A stretch of DNA of 55,374 nt from an uncultured Prevotella sp. Its GTDB lineage: Bacteria > Bacteroidota > Bacteroidia > Bacteroidales > Bacteroidaceae. A program made the position numbers and the translations under genes. The notes below the pieces were generated by a model. The model did no database searches. It saw nothing but the letters and a program-made list of their open reading frames with translations, and was not told the DNA's origin. Where the stretch lies: assembly GCA_905233425.1 (NCBI GenBank), contig CAJOEC010000013.1, positions 1-55,374 on the forward strand. Reading direction: 5' to 3'. Within the stretch, counting starts at the first letter, position 1, and the number at the start of each line of letters is the position of its first letter. Positions 7,647 to 17,005 of the stretch are shown one piece after another.

Positions 7647-8711
7647 TTAATCACACTTTTGTTCAGGGTTCCCCCCACCTTCTCGCAAACCTTGCAAATC
7701 GTTGTTACCTACATGATAGAATGGCACGCAATGGGTGTCCACCCGTCCGCCTGTCATCACCTTCAGTTTGTTCTTGATTACCCAAGGAGCTACCTGCTTG
7801 ATATATTTGCGCATGACGGGGCTGGCCGAACCAATCATCCAACAGCTCTTGGGGCAATGGGCTACTTTCTCTCGAACAATCTTGGCTTTCTCGCCATTCC
7901 ACACCTCATCCCATGACTGCTCTTTCAGATTTCCCATTGTTTCAAACCAGATACTTTCCTCCATTCCATTGCATGGCAACACGTTTCCAAACGGGTCTAC
8001 GAAGAAATTCTCGTTACCAGCCTCGCATGGCAACATACGCCGACCGTTGTGAATGTAGTTGATAAGGCCAAGATTAAAGAAAGCACGAAACCAACTCTTA
8101 GGGCTGTTCTCATGCATCAGACGTTGTATAAGCTCGTCGAAATTAGCACACACCTCGTCCTTATTAGTTACCACATTGTCTGTTTTATGGAAATAGAAAG
8201 AATTGTGGAAACTGGCCGTTGCAAACTGCATCCCCAAATTACGATTCAACTCGTAGAGGTTCAACATGTCCTCAGAATTATTGTTGCTTACCGTGATGCC
8301 AAAACCAATATCCTTGATCCCTATGCGTCGCAGTTCCAACAAAGTCTTCAATCCTTTATCGAATCCCCCCGGACGACCGCGCAGCTCGTCATTCTTGCAA
8401 CTAAGCCCTTCGATAGAGATACGATAGCCCACGTTGGGATGCTTCTTAGCCATCTCTATGATGCGGTCACTAAAGAAACCACTTGTGGAAAAGACAATGC
8501 GGTCGGCTTTCTTTTCCAGGACCTTTACGATTTCTTCAATATCCTCACGCACAAACGGCTCACCACCTGTTATGTTGCAAGCAGCCATGTGAGGGAGCTT
8601 CTCAAGCATCTCAGGCTTGAACTCCTCCGACACTTTCGTCGGGTTGTCCCAGATGTTGCACATCTTGCATCGCATGGGGCATCGATATGTTACAATGATT
8701 GAGCCATCCAT
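7647..8711 (-). CDS. Radical SAM/SPASM-like enzyme in polysaccharide locus
   Basis: A 354-residue radical SAM protein. The cluster motif CPMRCKMC (Cys11, Cys15, Cys18) sits unusually close to the N-terminus. ITGGEPF is the SAM-binding GGEP motif. Later Cys residues (RRMLPCEAGNENFF, GNVLPCNGMEES, HCPKSCWM) fit a SPASM-type auxiliary Fe-S domain, with FVDPFGNVLPC the usual context. SPASM enzymes often modify peptides or oxidise alcohols; the substrate here is not evident. Neighbours are glycosyltransferases on both sides and no precursor-peptide gene is visible, so a sugar or glycan substrate is possible but inferred. It has its own well-formed promoter (8740-8771), unlike the genes before it. 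Confidence 0.85.
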   Translation of the reverse strand: MDGSIIVTYRCPMRCKMCNIWDNPTKVSEEFKPEMLEKLPHMAACNITGGEPFVREDIEEIVKVLEKKADRIVFSTSGFFSDRIIEMAKKHPNVGYRISIEGLSCKNDELRGRPGGFDKGLKTLLELRRIGIKDIGFGITVSNNNSEDMLNLYELNRNLGMQFATASFHNSFYFHKTDNVVTNKDEVCANFDELIQRLMHENSPKSWFRAFFNLGLINYIHNGRRMLPCEAGNENFFVDPFGNVLPCNGMEESIWFETMGNLKEQSWDEVWNGEKAKIVREKVAHCPKSCWMIGSASPVMRKYIKQVAPWVIKNKLKVMTGGRVDTHCVPFYHVGNNDLQGLREGGGNPEQKCD

Positions 8712-8739
8712 ATATGTAATATTCCTTCTTAGTCGTGTG

Positions 8740-8771
8740 CAAAGTTACACTATTTCTTTCATACGACCAAA
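8740..8771 (-). promoter_or_regulatory. Internal promoter in polysaccharide operon
   Basis: On the minus strand, TTTG (CAAA at 8768-8771 on plus) is followed after exactly 20 bp by TAACTTTG (CAAAGTTA at 8740-8747). It lies in the 85-bp gap before the radical SAM gene and would drive that gene, a GT4 and the WecA-like gene independently of the main operon promoter. Confidence 0.65.
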
Positions 8772-8796
8772 GAATTTTGCAAGTTTTTATTCAGCA

Positions 8797-9747
8797 TTAC
8801 AGAATACTCATATATATTCCTTTCAGCTTTTCTGCTACTGTCGCCATTCCGTAGCCTTTAGCCAGGAATTTCTCCCGTCCTTCAAACTGCTGTGTACTTC
8901 GTAGCACTTTATCGCAGTCCTCTGCCAATTCCTCTACGGAAAAGCCTTTTGTTACGTATGCTCCAGAAATATCGCCTATCATCTCAGGAACATTTCCAAC
9001 TGGTGTTGAAACCACCGGAGTATTACAGCACATACATTCTTTCACCGAATTTGGAGAGCCTTCAAAATCGCTGCTAATCAGGTGCAGGTTGGCCGCATTC
9101 AGATATAATGGAACAAGACTACGTTCGACATTGCGCATCACAACCTCTTCCACCTTCCACCCATACTGGCTGTTCAAAATATCTATTACATGGTCAAAGC
9201 GGTCTTTACGCTTCTGAGTACGTATTCCTTTGTTCGAGTCCATATAGATGATATATTGCCTGTCGGTTTCCCATCCAAGCCTCTTGCGACACTCAGCCAT
9301 ATCCATCGGATGGAAAAAGTCTTGATTGCAACCATTAGGAAGATACACGAATTTTTTTTTCTGCAAATATGGTGATGGATTCTTAATAATGAATCGTTTG
9401 AATAGCAAGTTGAAAATGCGGAACATCCCGTCGCCCCATTCATGTGAGGGGTCGTTCTGGTAACTTAGTATCACCTTCTTGAACAGCGGAGCGCCAGTCA
9501 TTGTCAACAGCACCGCACTCAACGCGTGATGGCAATGGATAATGTCATAGCCGCCAAACATGGCCTTCTTCCATAATGATGGCAGATAAGTGATATATTT
9601 CTTGAATCCCTTATTCTGTCCGTCACAATAGAAAACGTCACAGTCCACCCCAATCTTCTGGAGCGACTCCATCTGCTCTTTCACGAAGATCCCGAATATC
9701 GGGAACTCTGGAGTAGGGTAATTGGTAGTTACATGAAGTATTTTCAT
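8797..9747 (-). CDS. Glycosyltransferase family 4 protein
   Basis: GT-B fold glycosyltransferase of 316 residues from the ATG at 9747 (MKILHVTTNYPTPEFPIFG). That start is chosen over an upstream ATG at 9807 because it opens the first Rossmann strand, follows the stop of the preceding gene by 14 bp, and has an A-rich AATAAAAG leader. The PEFPIFGIFVKEQ loop is typical of GT4. The donor domain contains GSPNSVKECMCCNTPVVSTPVGNVPEM, with the conserved Glu in the E-x7-E region partly altered. The shape resembles teichuronic-acid/EPS GT4 enzymes. It acts within the polysaccharide locus; its donor and acceptor are unknown. Confidence 0.85.
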   Translation of the reverse strand: MKILHVTTNYPTPEFPIFGIFVKEQMESLQKIGVDCDVFYCDGQNKGFKKYITYLPSLWKKAMFGGYDIIHCHHALSAVLLTMTGAPLFKKVILSYQNDPSHEWGDGMFRIFNLLFKRFIIKNPSPYLQKKKFVYLPNGCNQDFFHPMDMAECRKRLGWETDRQYIIYMDSNKGIRTQKRKDRFDHVIDILNSQYGWKVEEVVMRNVERSLVPLYLNAANLHLISSDFEGSPNSVKECMCCNTPVVSTPVGNVPEMIGDISGAYVTKGFSVEELAEDCDKVLRSTQQFEGREKFLAKGYGMATVAEKLKGIYMSIL

Positions 9748-9761
9748 TCTTTTATTGCTCG

Positions 9762-10742
9762 CTATTTTAATCCCACGCATAACAAAAGTGGTTTCCAGTT
9801 TTTCCACTCTAGCAACTTAGAAACAAGCACTGGTACATATAAGCCAAATGCTACGCATAGTAAGTATGTCGGTAAATATGGTAATTCAACATGCCTATAG
9901 ACAATTTTTACAACGAATTGGGCAAAAATACCCATCAAGAATATCTGATAAGTATAGTTGCGAAATGAAAAGAATGCCCGTGATAAAAAACGGTCAAGAA
10001 TCAAAGCCAATCCAAATGAAAACGCAATGCCTCCCATAGTGGTTATAATACTATTAATCATCATGCCTACTACATAGAGCAAAACACCAACAAGAGGTAC
10101 TATCCACAGCGGCTTTTCTATAAGTTTTTCAACGGCATCAATTCTTGAAGCAGCCAACCCTAAATAAAACCAAATACCATATCTGAAGACTCTTCCGATA
10201 CAAAGGAATTCAGTATTAGGATGCCAAAAATACAAAACGACGAAGAAGAGCGATGACATGCAAATCGTCCATAAATTTGATAGAGTAAATCGCCAAAGGG
10301 GTGCCAAAAGGAAAAACCAGAATAATGTAACAATAAACCATAATTCTCTTAATGGATTATCGTAAGGATAAACGAAACCATGTACTAATTCATTTGTACT
10401 TATCCCTGTTTGTCGTGACATTTCACTTGGAAATGCGACTTTCGTAGCTAATGCAACTAAACTGAAAATAAAACCAGGAAGTAACAGCCGCACAGATTTA
10501 TCTCTAATAATTCTGTGATAAGGCCATTCCTTCTCCAGTTCATTACTAATGCGAGTACTATAAAAGAGATATCCTGAAACCATCATAAACAACGGCATGT
10601 GAAATGAGTATGCAAATCTATAAAGCATAGTAACCCATAGAGGTCCACTTTCAGGATCTCCCAGAGGTGCATGTCCTATCACTACCCACAACATGGCCCA
10701 TCCCTGAAGAATCAATAGCCAATTAATCTTTTTTCTTTCCAT
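9762..10742 (-). CDS. Acyltransferase 3 family membrane protein
   Basis: An integral-membrane acyltransferase of the AT3/OafA type, 326 residues with about ten hydrophobic segments. In polysaccharide loci these add O-acetyl (or succinyl) groups to sugar units. The family's N-terminal signature is present: INWLLILQGWAMLWVVIGHAP with the putative catalytic His near residue 24. After it comes FHMPLFMMVSGYLFY at the second helix. No SGNH extension is fused. It is located between two GT4 genes on the same strand. A 178-bp gap upstream contains what may be the remains of another acetyltransferase. Confidence 0.85.
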   Translation of the reverse strand: MERKKINWLLILQGWAMLWVVIGHAPLGDPESGPLWVTMLYRFAYSFHMPLFMMVSGYLFYSTRISNELEKEWPYHRIIRDKSVRLLLPGFIFSLVALATKVAFPSEMSRQTGISTNELVHGFVYPYDNPLRELWFIVTLFWFFLLAPLWRFTLSNLWTICMSSLFFVVLYFWHPNTEFLCIGRVFRYGIWFYLGLAASRIDAVEKLIEKPLWIVPLVGVLLYVVGMMINSIITTMGGIAFSFGLALILDRFLSRAFFSFRNYTYQIFLMGIFAQFVVKIVYRHVELPYLPTYLLCVAFGLYVPVLVSKLLEWKNWKPLLLCVGLK

Positions 10743-10770
10743 CTAAATTGTCTGATAAACTTTACAACAA

Positions 10771-10920
10771 TCATTTTGGGGCATCTCTGACACATGTAAT
10801 TATCAACTGTAATTTGTTTTTTTGATGAATTGTGACGTTCTTTCTCAAATTAGTGGTTGTACCCAAGACAACCATCATACCTGAAATCTCGAAAAAGGTC
10901 GTTGACCAGCTAACAGTATT
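10771..10920 (-). pseudogene. Possible serine-acetyltransferase-like remnant
   Basis: The gap between the AT3 gene and the next GT4 gene, read on the minus strand in the frame that follows the GT4 stop, gives about 50 codons. They include SGMMVVLGTTTNLRKNVTIHQ before a TGA at 10771-10773. The KNVTIHQ segment resembles the hexapeptide-repeat core of CysE-like acetyltransferases (IGxNVTIHQNVTIG). There is no start codon and no domain upstream, so if real it is a short relic. The match is only about a dozen residues and could be chance. Confidence 0.3.
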
Positions 10921-12048
10921 TCATATATTACCATTAATAATGTTAAACATTCTTTTTGACTCTATCATGCAGTTAAATTCTTTCTTGGCTACATCGGAAC
11001 CAGCCTTACCTATATTAGTAGCTTCTATGGGATGTTCTATAGCCCAAATCAGTTTCTCTGCAAAAGCGGTCGCATTTTGTGGTTCACTTAGCAAAGCACT
11101 CTCGCCATCTTTTAAGAATAGAGGAATATCACCTACACTGGTTACTACAACAGGGTTTTCTGTTAGCAGATACTCGCCCAATTTGGTCGGGAATCCATGT
11201 TGGGCTTGTAGATTGTTTGGACGGTCTAAGGCAAGTATAGTTGCATCTTTCAGCAATTGTGGCATTTCTTCTGCGCTTACGACTCCCGTAAACACTATTT
11301 CCTCTGACAAATTCAAACGTTCCACTAACTGACGGTTGGCGGAATCGTCGTCTTTTGATAACCCCTTTCCAATGATAAATAATCTGTAATTAGGGTATTG
11401 TTTCGCCACAATAGCAAAAGCTTTAATTAGTTCGTCCACGCCATCCTTGTTATTCGAGGCCGAACCACAATAGGCAATATATGGTTGCTCAACAACCTGT
11501 TTTGTCACCCCATTGAACCGCTGCGGATCAACCGTCATATTAATGATGTGAATCTTATCACTCGGAACACCTTGACTTTTAAAATAATCCCTCAATGCCG
11601 TACTGATGACGAACAACCCATCCAGATACTTGCACCATTCTACATATTTCTTCATGTTGATGGTACGGACATGATAAGCAAACGGGTGCTCTGTTTTCTC
11701 GACAAAGACCTTTACCCCTCTCTTCTTGATGAGCGGAAACATCATGCGTTGAGAATCAAAAAGCACCACTTTGTCGCCGTCTTTAAGACTACTCACAAAG
11801 CATCTTGCCAACAGAGTATAAGACAACTGACGCAAATAGCGATTGTTTATGTTTAGTTTGTCCCAAAGATAAGTTACTGTTACGTGGGGCCATTGTTTGG
11901 TTATGCGGCTGTTTTTATCATCAGATAATACAAAAACGACTTCCACTTCCACACCAAGTTGAGAAAAACCCTCTACAAAGGAAAGGAAACGATTATCTTC
12001 GGCTGTATTAGGCTTATATTCTGTCTTTATGAAATATAGTTTACCCAT
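10921..12048 (-). CDS. Glycosyltransferase family 4 protein
   Basis: GT-B glycosyltransferase of 375 residues. The N-terminal domain begins MGKLYFIKTEYKPNTAEDNRFLSFVEGF. The C-terminal donor site shows IAYCGSASNNKDGVDELIKAF, LFIIGKGLS, then FPTKLGEYLLTENPVVVTSVGDIP, where the KxxEY replaces the more usual ExxK loop. This is typical of GT4 members that add sugars in capsule synthesis. Its ATG overlaps the stop of the preceding glycosyltransferase gene by 8 bp, indicating translational coupling. Codon and base composition are AT-rich, as for its neighbours. Specificity is unknown. Confidence 0.87.
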   Translation of the reverse strand: MGKLYFIKTEYKPNTAEDNRFLSFVEGFSQLGVEVEVVFVLSDDKNSRITKQWPHVTVTYLWDKLNINNRYLRQLSYTLLARCFVSSLKDGDKVVLFDSQRMMFPLIKKRGVKVFVEKTEHPFAYHVRTINMKKYVEWCKYLDGLFVISTALRDYFKSQGVPSDKIHIINMTVDPQRFNGVTKQVVEQPYIAYCGSASNNKDGVDELIKAFAIVAKQYPNYRLFIIGKGLSKDDDSANRQLVERLNLSEEIVFTGVVSAEEMPQLLKDATILALDRPNNLQAQHGFPTKLGEYLLTENPVVVTSVGDIPLFLKDGESALLSEPQNATAFAEKLIWAIEHPIEATNIGKAGSDVAKKEFNCMIESKRMFNIINGNI

Positions 12049-13234
12049 TTTTCAAGTTCAGTTCTGTTGCAAATTGACGTGCCACTATGTTAAAATCAAG
12101 TGTAAGGAGAAATGTGTTAATCGCTGATTGGAAGTGCCATGCGCCTAACCTCGCTGCCTCTTTCAAAGCTGCCGCATACGATTTGACATCGCCAGCCTTG
12201 TATTTCAAGCCTATGCCATATTTGTCAATATAAAACGAATATGGATTAAAGTCAGGACATATAACAGGGCGGTGATGTATCAAAGCCTCCATCATAGTCC
12301 CGTTAGTGATGCATGATTGTCCTTGCTGGTCAGCGAACAGCACGAAATGTGATTTGGAAAAGTATCTGAAGAAATCCTTATAGTCCAGATATTCATTAAC
12401 CCTTACAATTCGCTTATCATTCGAAATGACGCTCTCAATGGTGTCTTCATAATCATTCTGAGAACGCCCTATCAGTTTTAGAGTTGAGCCGGGAATGTTT
12501 GCCTGGCGGAACGCTGAAACAGTAATTGGAACTTGCTTTTCCTTACGCAACTGCCCTATGACAAGAAACGACACTTCAGCATCCATCATTGACAAATTGG
12601 CATCTGTCATTTTTTCTACCACGCGCTCTTCACGAATTACCATACGACTGCGTGGTACGCCAATGCGTATATGTTCCTCCAAAATGATAGGATTACTGAC
12701 AAACAATCGCTGGAATTGATTGCGCAAGAAACGTCGACGTTGCAGAAGCACATGCAACCCGTCAAAAGGCGATGGGAATAGTTTGTGCCAAGTGAATGTA
12801 AGCCTTTCACTGCGTAATCCCCAATAATAGCAAGGCTTTTGAAGCAAGAAGAGTTCAGTGGAGATGCCTTTATGGTAAGAACCACAGTAGAAAGCATCCG
12901 CCTTGTCCCGGATGAACGCCACCACTTCCTTGAAGTAGCAATGCGTTTGTATGAGCAACTGTATGGACTTGAAGGCAGTTTCCCATTTGGAGTGTTTGCG
13001 CAATAACCATGAGTCGTCTGGAATGGTGCGTATAGACTGCCAATGGATAATAGGAATACCATCCTGCACGTCCTCTTCAATCTCATGGAACACATCAAAG
13101 ACTGCGACCTTCAGGCCCTGACTTTGTATCATTCGTGCTATCATGAACAAGTCATAGAGATGATGTGTTGCCAAATGATAATTTTCAAACAGCAGGAAAT
13201 TATACGTGTCTTCCTTCATAAAAAATACATCCAT
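12041..13234 (-). CDS. Glycosyltransferase, GT4-like
   Basis: This is a 397-residue protein with GT-B architecture. The N-terminal half is divergent (ATHHLYDLFMIARMIQSQGLKVAVFD). The C-terminal half has VSFLVIGQLRKEKQVPITVSAF and FVLFADQQGQSCITNGTMMEALIHHRPVICP, matching the donor-binding domain of family 4 enzymes. It is a more distant member than the other GT4 genes here. The first ATG (13234) lies 2 bp after the stop of the polymerase gene; a second in-frame ATG five codons later (MKEDTYNF) is also possible. The 3' end overlaps the next GT4 by 8 bp. Confidence 0.8.
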   Translation of the reverse strand: MDVFFMKEDTYNFLLFENYHLATHHLYDLFMIARMIQSQGLKVAVFDVFHEIEEDVQDGIPIIHWQSIRTIPDDSWLLRKHSKWETAFKSIQLLIQTHCYFKEVVAFIRDKADAFYCGSYHKGISTELFLLQKPCYYWGLRSERLTFTWHKLFPSPFDGLHVLLQRRRFLRNQFQRLFVSNPIILEEHIRIGVPRSRMVIREERVVEKMTDANLSMMDAEVSFLVIGQLRKEKQVPITVSAFRQANIPGSTLKLIGRSQNDYEDTIESVISNDKRIVRVNEYLDYKDFFRYFSKSHFVLFADQQGQSCITNGTMMEALIHHRPVICPDFNPYSFYIDKYGIGLKYKAGDVKSYAAALKEAARLGAWHFQSAINTFLLTLDFNIVARQFATELNLKNG

Positions 13235-13236
13235 GT

Positions 13237-14658
13237 TTAATAGTTTCTGGCATCACGGGTTTCCTGTTTCAAATAGTGTAGACGGTTGGCGAATGGAGTC
13301 ATAGTCATTTTCGTCCTTTTTGCATTTCGGATAAGCGTGACACACATCCCCATAAAGAACCAGAATATGGGTGCCCTGAGATAAGAGTTACTAAACTGGA
13401 GTTGCATGATGGAAGCTGTGAAAAAGACCAAGATGAGTATAGTGGCATTAGTTCCCCATGTGAGTCGGAATGCTTTCCAAATCATCCAGAAGAGCAATGC
13501 AATAATGAATACACCACCTATCAATCCGAACTCGCAGAGCAACTCTAACTCCAAATTATGAACATAAACGCCATGTCTTGTTTTTTTAGATTTTACCTTC
13601 ACATCGTCATCTCCTGTTTCCTCTTCATCGTAAAAGCTACTACTATATATACTTACTTCATTACTACTACGAGTACGGTCAAGACTCATATATGAATCAA
13701 GGCCAGTATATAGACGGTCAGCATACAAATTGAAATCCATGAAGATTTTATTATCATAGAGTGTCTTCAATACATTTTCCCATAATTCATCACGTCCGCT
13801 ACTCTCCTCAATGTCGGTCATTCTGTCCTCAACAATACTGTCGTACACACGTGTGCTTAACCCCAATTGTGACGAGAAGGCGGCAAGAAAAATACTGATT
13901 TCAAATGAAAATATGTATATGATTGCAGCTACGGTTCCAATTAGCAGTTTTGAAGCTCTGTCATATTTGAACTTTTTGAAGAATACAAGATATGCAGCAA
14001 TAAAAAACACTAAACATATTATGGGACCACGGGTGCCAAGCGAAATAAGTAGGAACGTTGCTATGGCAGCGATTATAAAATTCCAGAACCGTCCTCGTTG
14101 GAACGCATTCCATATCAAGAAGCAGACAAATGGAAGAAAGTTATATGCGGCACCCATGGCCTCGTCACTTTTTTCGCCTTCCGATGTTATTCCAAAAACA
14201 TACAGATAAACAATCTGTAGCAATAATGCCCAATATGCGACACCTACAAATAGTCTTGGTGACGTCTTGGTGCTAACAGTGAGGCCGACGAGGAACAATG
14301 GTAGACAATCCCACATAAAGCGTGACGCATTTCTTCCCACATAAATGGCGGTGCCGACATGCATTATACCAGAGAGATGGTGTAGAGCGACAAGTACAAA
14401 TAGAAGTGCAATATCCCTTGCTTTAACTTTCTTTCTGAATATGGAAATGCTTCCCGCCACAGCAATTACTATGAGTATTGTGTCGGAGAAATGCGAAAGC
14501 GCACGAAGTCCTACGCGAGTCTCCATGGCACGGAAGAAAGGAAGTGTATAGCTTACCAAGAGTATTGCGTAAAAGAAATACAGCCATTTCTGCGACGTCG
14601 TTAGCGATCGCCACTCAGTGCGCAGTTCGGATATAAATGAGGTTTTATTGGATAACAT
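13237..14658 (-). CDS. O-antigen polymerase/ligase-like membrane protein (Wzy)
   Basis: This is a polytopic membrane protein of 473 residues from the ATG at 14658 (MLSNKTSFISEL). An upstream ATG at 14718 would overlap the preceding gene by 29 bp and adds a His/Lys-rich stretch, so it is less likely. About eleven hydrophobic segments are visible. ISLGTRGPIICLVFFIAAY followed by FFKKFKYDR is the core of the Wzy_C/O-antigen-ligase domain. The large periplasmic loop ends in VHNLELELLCEFGLIGG, matching the HNxxLxxxxExG signature. It is likely the polymerase that joins lipid-linked repeat units in the periplasm. It is the only such gene in the locus. Confidence 0.85.
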   Translation of the reverse strand: MLSNKTSFISELRTEWRSLTTSQKWLYFFYAILLVSYTLPFFRAMETRVGLRALSHFSDTILIVIAVAGSISIFRKKVKARDIALLFVLVALHHLSGIMHVGTAIYVGRNASRFMWDCLPLFLVGLTVSTKTSPRLFVGVAYWALLLQIVYLYVFGITSEGEKSDEAMGAAYNFLPFVCFLIWNAFQRGRFWNFIIAAIATFLLISLGTRGPIICLVFFIAAYLVFFKKFKYDRASKLLIGTVAAIIYIFSFEISIFLAAFSSQLGLSTRVYDSIVEDRMTDIEESSGRDELWENVLKTLYDNKIFMDFNLYADRLYTGLDSYMSLDRTRSSNEVSIYSSSFYDEEETGDDDVKVKSKKTRHGVYVHNLELELLCEFGLIGGVFIIALLFWMIWKAFRLTWGTNATILILVFFTASIMQLQFSNSYLRAPIFWFFMGMCVTLIRNAKRTKMTMTPFANRLHYLKQETRDARNY

Positions 14659-14689
14659 TTCAATACTTACAAATTTATGGTGTTTGTGT

Positions 14690-17005
14690 TTATCTTTTCG
14701 GTAACAGTTTTGCAACATTCTTTAGCTTGTGCCCTAATCTGTGCAACAAGCCGCGGTCTGGTTTCTTTTGGAGTCCCATTCGCTTAATAGCCTTGGCATA
14801 ACCGTATAGTCTTATTTCAGCGAAGAAAGTGTATCGCTTGTCCATGTCGTAATACCCTATAGTCTTTCCACCACGCAAGCGGGCATATACATACTCGCTA
14901 TACTTGCTGTCTATCGCTTTCACCATACAGGTGTCGTCAAGCGTCTCTACAGCAGCGATGCCACAAGGAGTGTTGGCCATCAGCAAGGAGATCCCCTTGG
15001 GGGTGTAAATGCTTTCGTCAAAAGCTTTGTACCCCCAAAAATCGGCTAATGTCACGTCGGCTGCCCGCAGACCGTTACAATAGCGGCAATGTCCACAAGA
15101 ACTATGCGTATTCAAAGATTTCTCAAAACCATAGAAGTACGCATCATTCTCCCAAGGGATACTATACTTGTAATGGCGCTTACTGTCACGAATGACAAAA
15201 TCATCCACCCAGGCATGATGCTTGGGACGGAAATCGATGTCGTCAGGGTTTTCGATGCCCAGCATACGCAGATGGTCACGCAGAAGGGCCATGGGCGGCA
15301 CACCATGACATACGAAATCAACGGTGAGCAAACGTTCATCATCTTTCCGCAACACCCTACGCAGACCGTCCACCTGACAGGGCGTTCCGCAAAACAGCAC
15401 CTGACGACCTTGCTCCAAGTCGTGTTTTACACGCTGAAACGCATTACCCACATAACTCTGAACATACTTTGATTTCTTTAATGCTGCCAGCGGGATTTCA
15501 TCTGTTGAACGACATTCAAGGCGCAGGGTGTCGTCTCCATTGTTGAATGCTGCTCCATATACCACACCTCCTTGCCGAAGCACCTGTTCTGCCAAAGCAC
15601 CAAACATACCGCCCGACGAGGCAGTCATGCGTTCACTGTCACTCTTTTGGTAACCATACCATGCTTTCAACGTACGAACCAACTCATGGGCGTTCAACTG
15701 TGGGCAAGTGTCATCGCACAGCCCACAACCAACGCATTTTCCATAGTCCACTCTGGGAGTATAGAAGCCTTCATTGTCCTCAGCCATTGAAATGGCCTGT
15801 TTGGAGCAGACATTATAGCAGGCAAAGCATGAAGTGCAGTCATCGCCGAGATTCTCTATCTTACGCATGCGCCCATCTATAGTGGCGAACATCTGCTTCA
15901 TGTTCAGCTCAAATAGCTGACGTTGCACGTCACGGAAACGTAATACATCTTCTGAACTCACATTGTCCAATGCCTTCATCAGCTTAACAGGCGACACATC
16001 CGGGAGAGAGTTGGAACGATATTTCTCAAAAGGCGTGTCTTTCAGCAAATGATAAATCTTGCTTCTTTCCGGATGATTGTTGCGGTCGTAGCTGTCGAAG
16101 CTGAAAAACGGCGTGCCACTGGCTATACATGACACAACGGCATGAAAACGCAGTCCGATGAAACATTTAGCATTTCGTAGCCACAGGAACCACTGCACCG
16201 GGTCTATGGGGTATGGCACCGTAAAGTCGAACGTCAAGCCTGACGGACCCTCTGGCAGGGGCAACTCTATAAGTCGGAGACCCCGACGATGCACACAGCG
16301 TTTCAGGCGTAGAAACCATAATTTATGTTCTAATCCCTGTCTTCTGCCAGCCGTCCAGTTCTTTGGCAGCGTTACAACCACATAGCCTTTAGGCTGCTCT
16401 CCGTAACTTTCCCATCGCTCCTCTTCGCCGAGGGACAATATGAATACGGGGTCGGGGTTTATAAGCTCCACAACAGACTTACCTTCAAAGAGATCTCGGT
16501 TTACGACGTGGCGTGTCCATTCATCGCGTACTGTCAGGTAGCGGAACTTCCTTAGACAGTCGGCCAAAGTCTTGCGCTGTTTTTCACCGAGGCTGGCAAA
16601 GCCATCGCCCATGTGGGCGGCAGACATTGACACGACAGGAATGTGAGCCAAAGACAAATCGTCAAACAGCCACTTGGCGAAAAAGATGTATTCATCGTCC
16701 AGCAGACGCCAGACAGCATCGGCTCCAATAACAAGAAGTTCTATTCCCTCTTCCTTTACCAATGTGCACAACTCCACAGCTGTTGTGACCATCTTTGACA
16801 ATGAGAGTCGTTCCTCAACAAATTTACGGTGTGCCTTCAGCTGAATCTCGGTGGTCTTTATCCTATTTTCCAAATCTGCTGGCCGGGCATAGTTCAACAC
16901 ACGCACTTCATGACCCATTGAGGAAAAGTATCGGCTTGATGCAAACGCTTGAAGGTTTGCACCAAAGTTTGTAGGGAGATGGAATGTAAGGATGCCGATT
17001 TTCAT
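14690..17005 (-). CDS. Polysaccharide pyruvyltransferase fused to F420-hydrogenase-beta-like ferredoxin
   Basis: A 771-residue two-domain protein. Residues about 1-370 are a polysaccharide pyruvyltransferase (CsaB/WcaK family, GT-B-like). They start KIGILTFHLPTNFGANLQAF and include CFIGLRFHAVVSCIASGTPF with the conserved GxRxH. These enzymes form pyruvate ketals on sugars from phosphoenolpyruvate. At about 395-445 come two 4Fe-4S motifs, CTSCFACYNVC and CVGCGLCDDTCP. Residues about 455-745 match the coenzyme F420 hydrogenase/dehydrogenase beta-subunit family (SSGGMFGALAEQVL, VLFCGTPCQVDGLR, LADFWGYKAF). The two domains are often encoded by separate neighbouring genes in Bacteroidetes polysaccharide loci; here one frame runs through. 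The redox role is unknown. Its 5' end overlaps the flippase stop by 4 bp. Confidence 0.88.
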   Translation of the reverse strand: MKIGILTFHLPTNFGANLQAFASSRYFSSMGHEVRVLNYARPADLENRIKTTEIQLKAHRKFVEERLSLSKMVTTAVELCTLVKEEGIELLVIGADAVWRLLDDEYIFFAKWLFDDLSLAHIPVVSMSAAHMGDGFASLGEKQRKTLADCLRKFRYLTVRDEWTRHVVNRDLFEGKSVVELINPDPVFILSLGEEERWESYGEQPKGYVVVTLPKNWTAGRRQGLEHKLWFLRLKRCVHRRGLRLIELPLPEGPSGLTFDFTVPYPIDPVQWFLWLRNAKCFIGLRFHAVVSCIASGTPFFSFDSYDRNNHPERSKIYHLLKDTPFEKYRSNSLPDVSPVKLMKALDNVSSEDVLRFRDVQRQLFELNMKQMFATIDGRMRKIENLGDDCTSCFACYNVCSKQAISMAEDNEGFYTPRVDYGKCVGCGLCDDTCPQLNAHELVRTLKAWYGYQKSDSERMTASSGGMFGALAEQVLRQGGVVYGAAFNNGDDTLRLECRSTDEIPLAALKKSKYVQSYVGNAFQRVKHDLEQGRQVLFCGTPCQVDGLRRVLRKDDERLLTVDFVCHGVPPMALLRDHLRMLGIENPDDIDFRPKHHAWVDDFVIRDSKRHYKYSIPWENDAYFYGFEKSLNTHSSCGHCRYCNGLRAADVTLADFWGYKAFDESIYTPKGISLLMANTPCGIAAVETLDDTCMVKAIDSKYSEYVYARLRGGKTIGYYDMDKRYTFFAEIRLYGYAKAIKRMGLQKKPDRGLLHRLGHKLKNVAKLLPKR

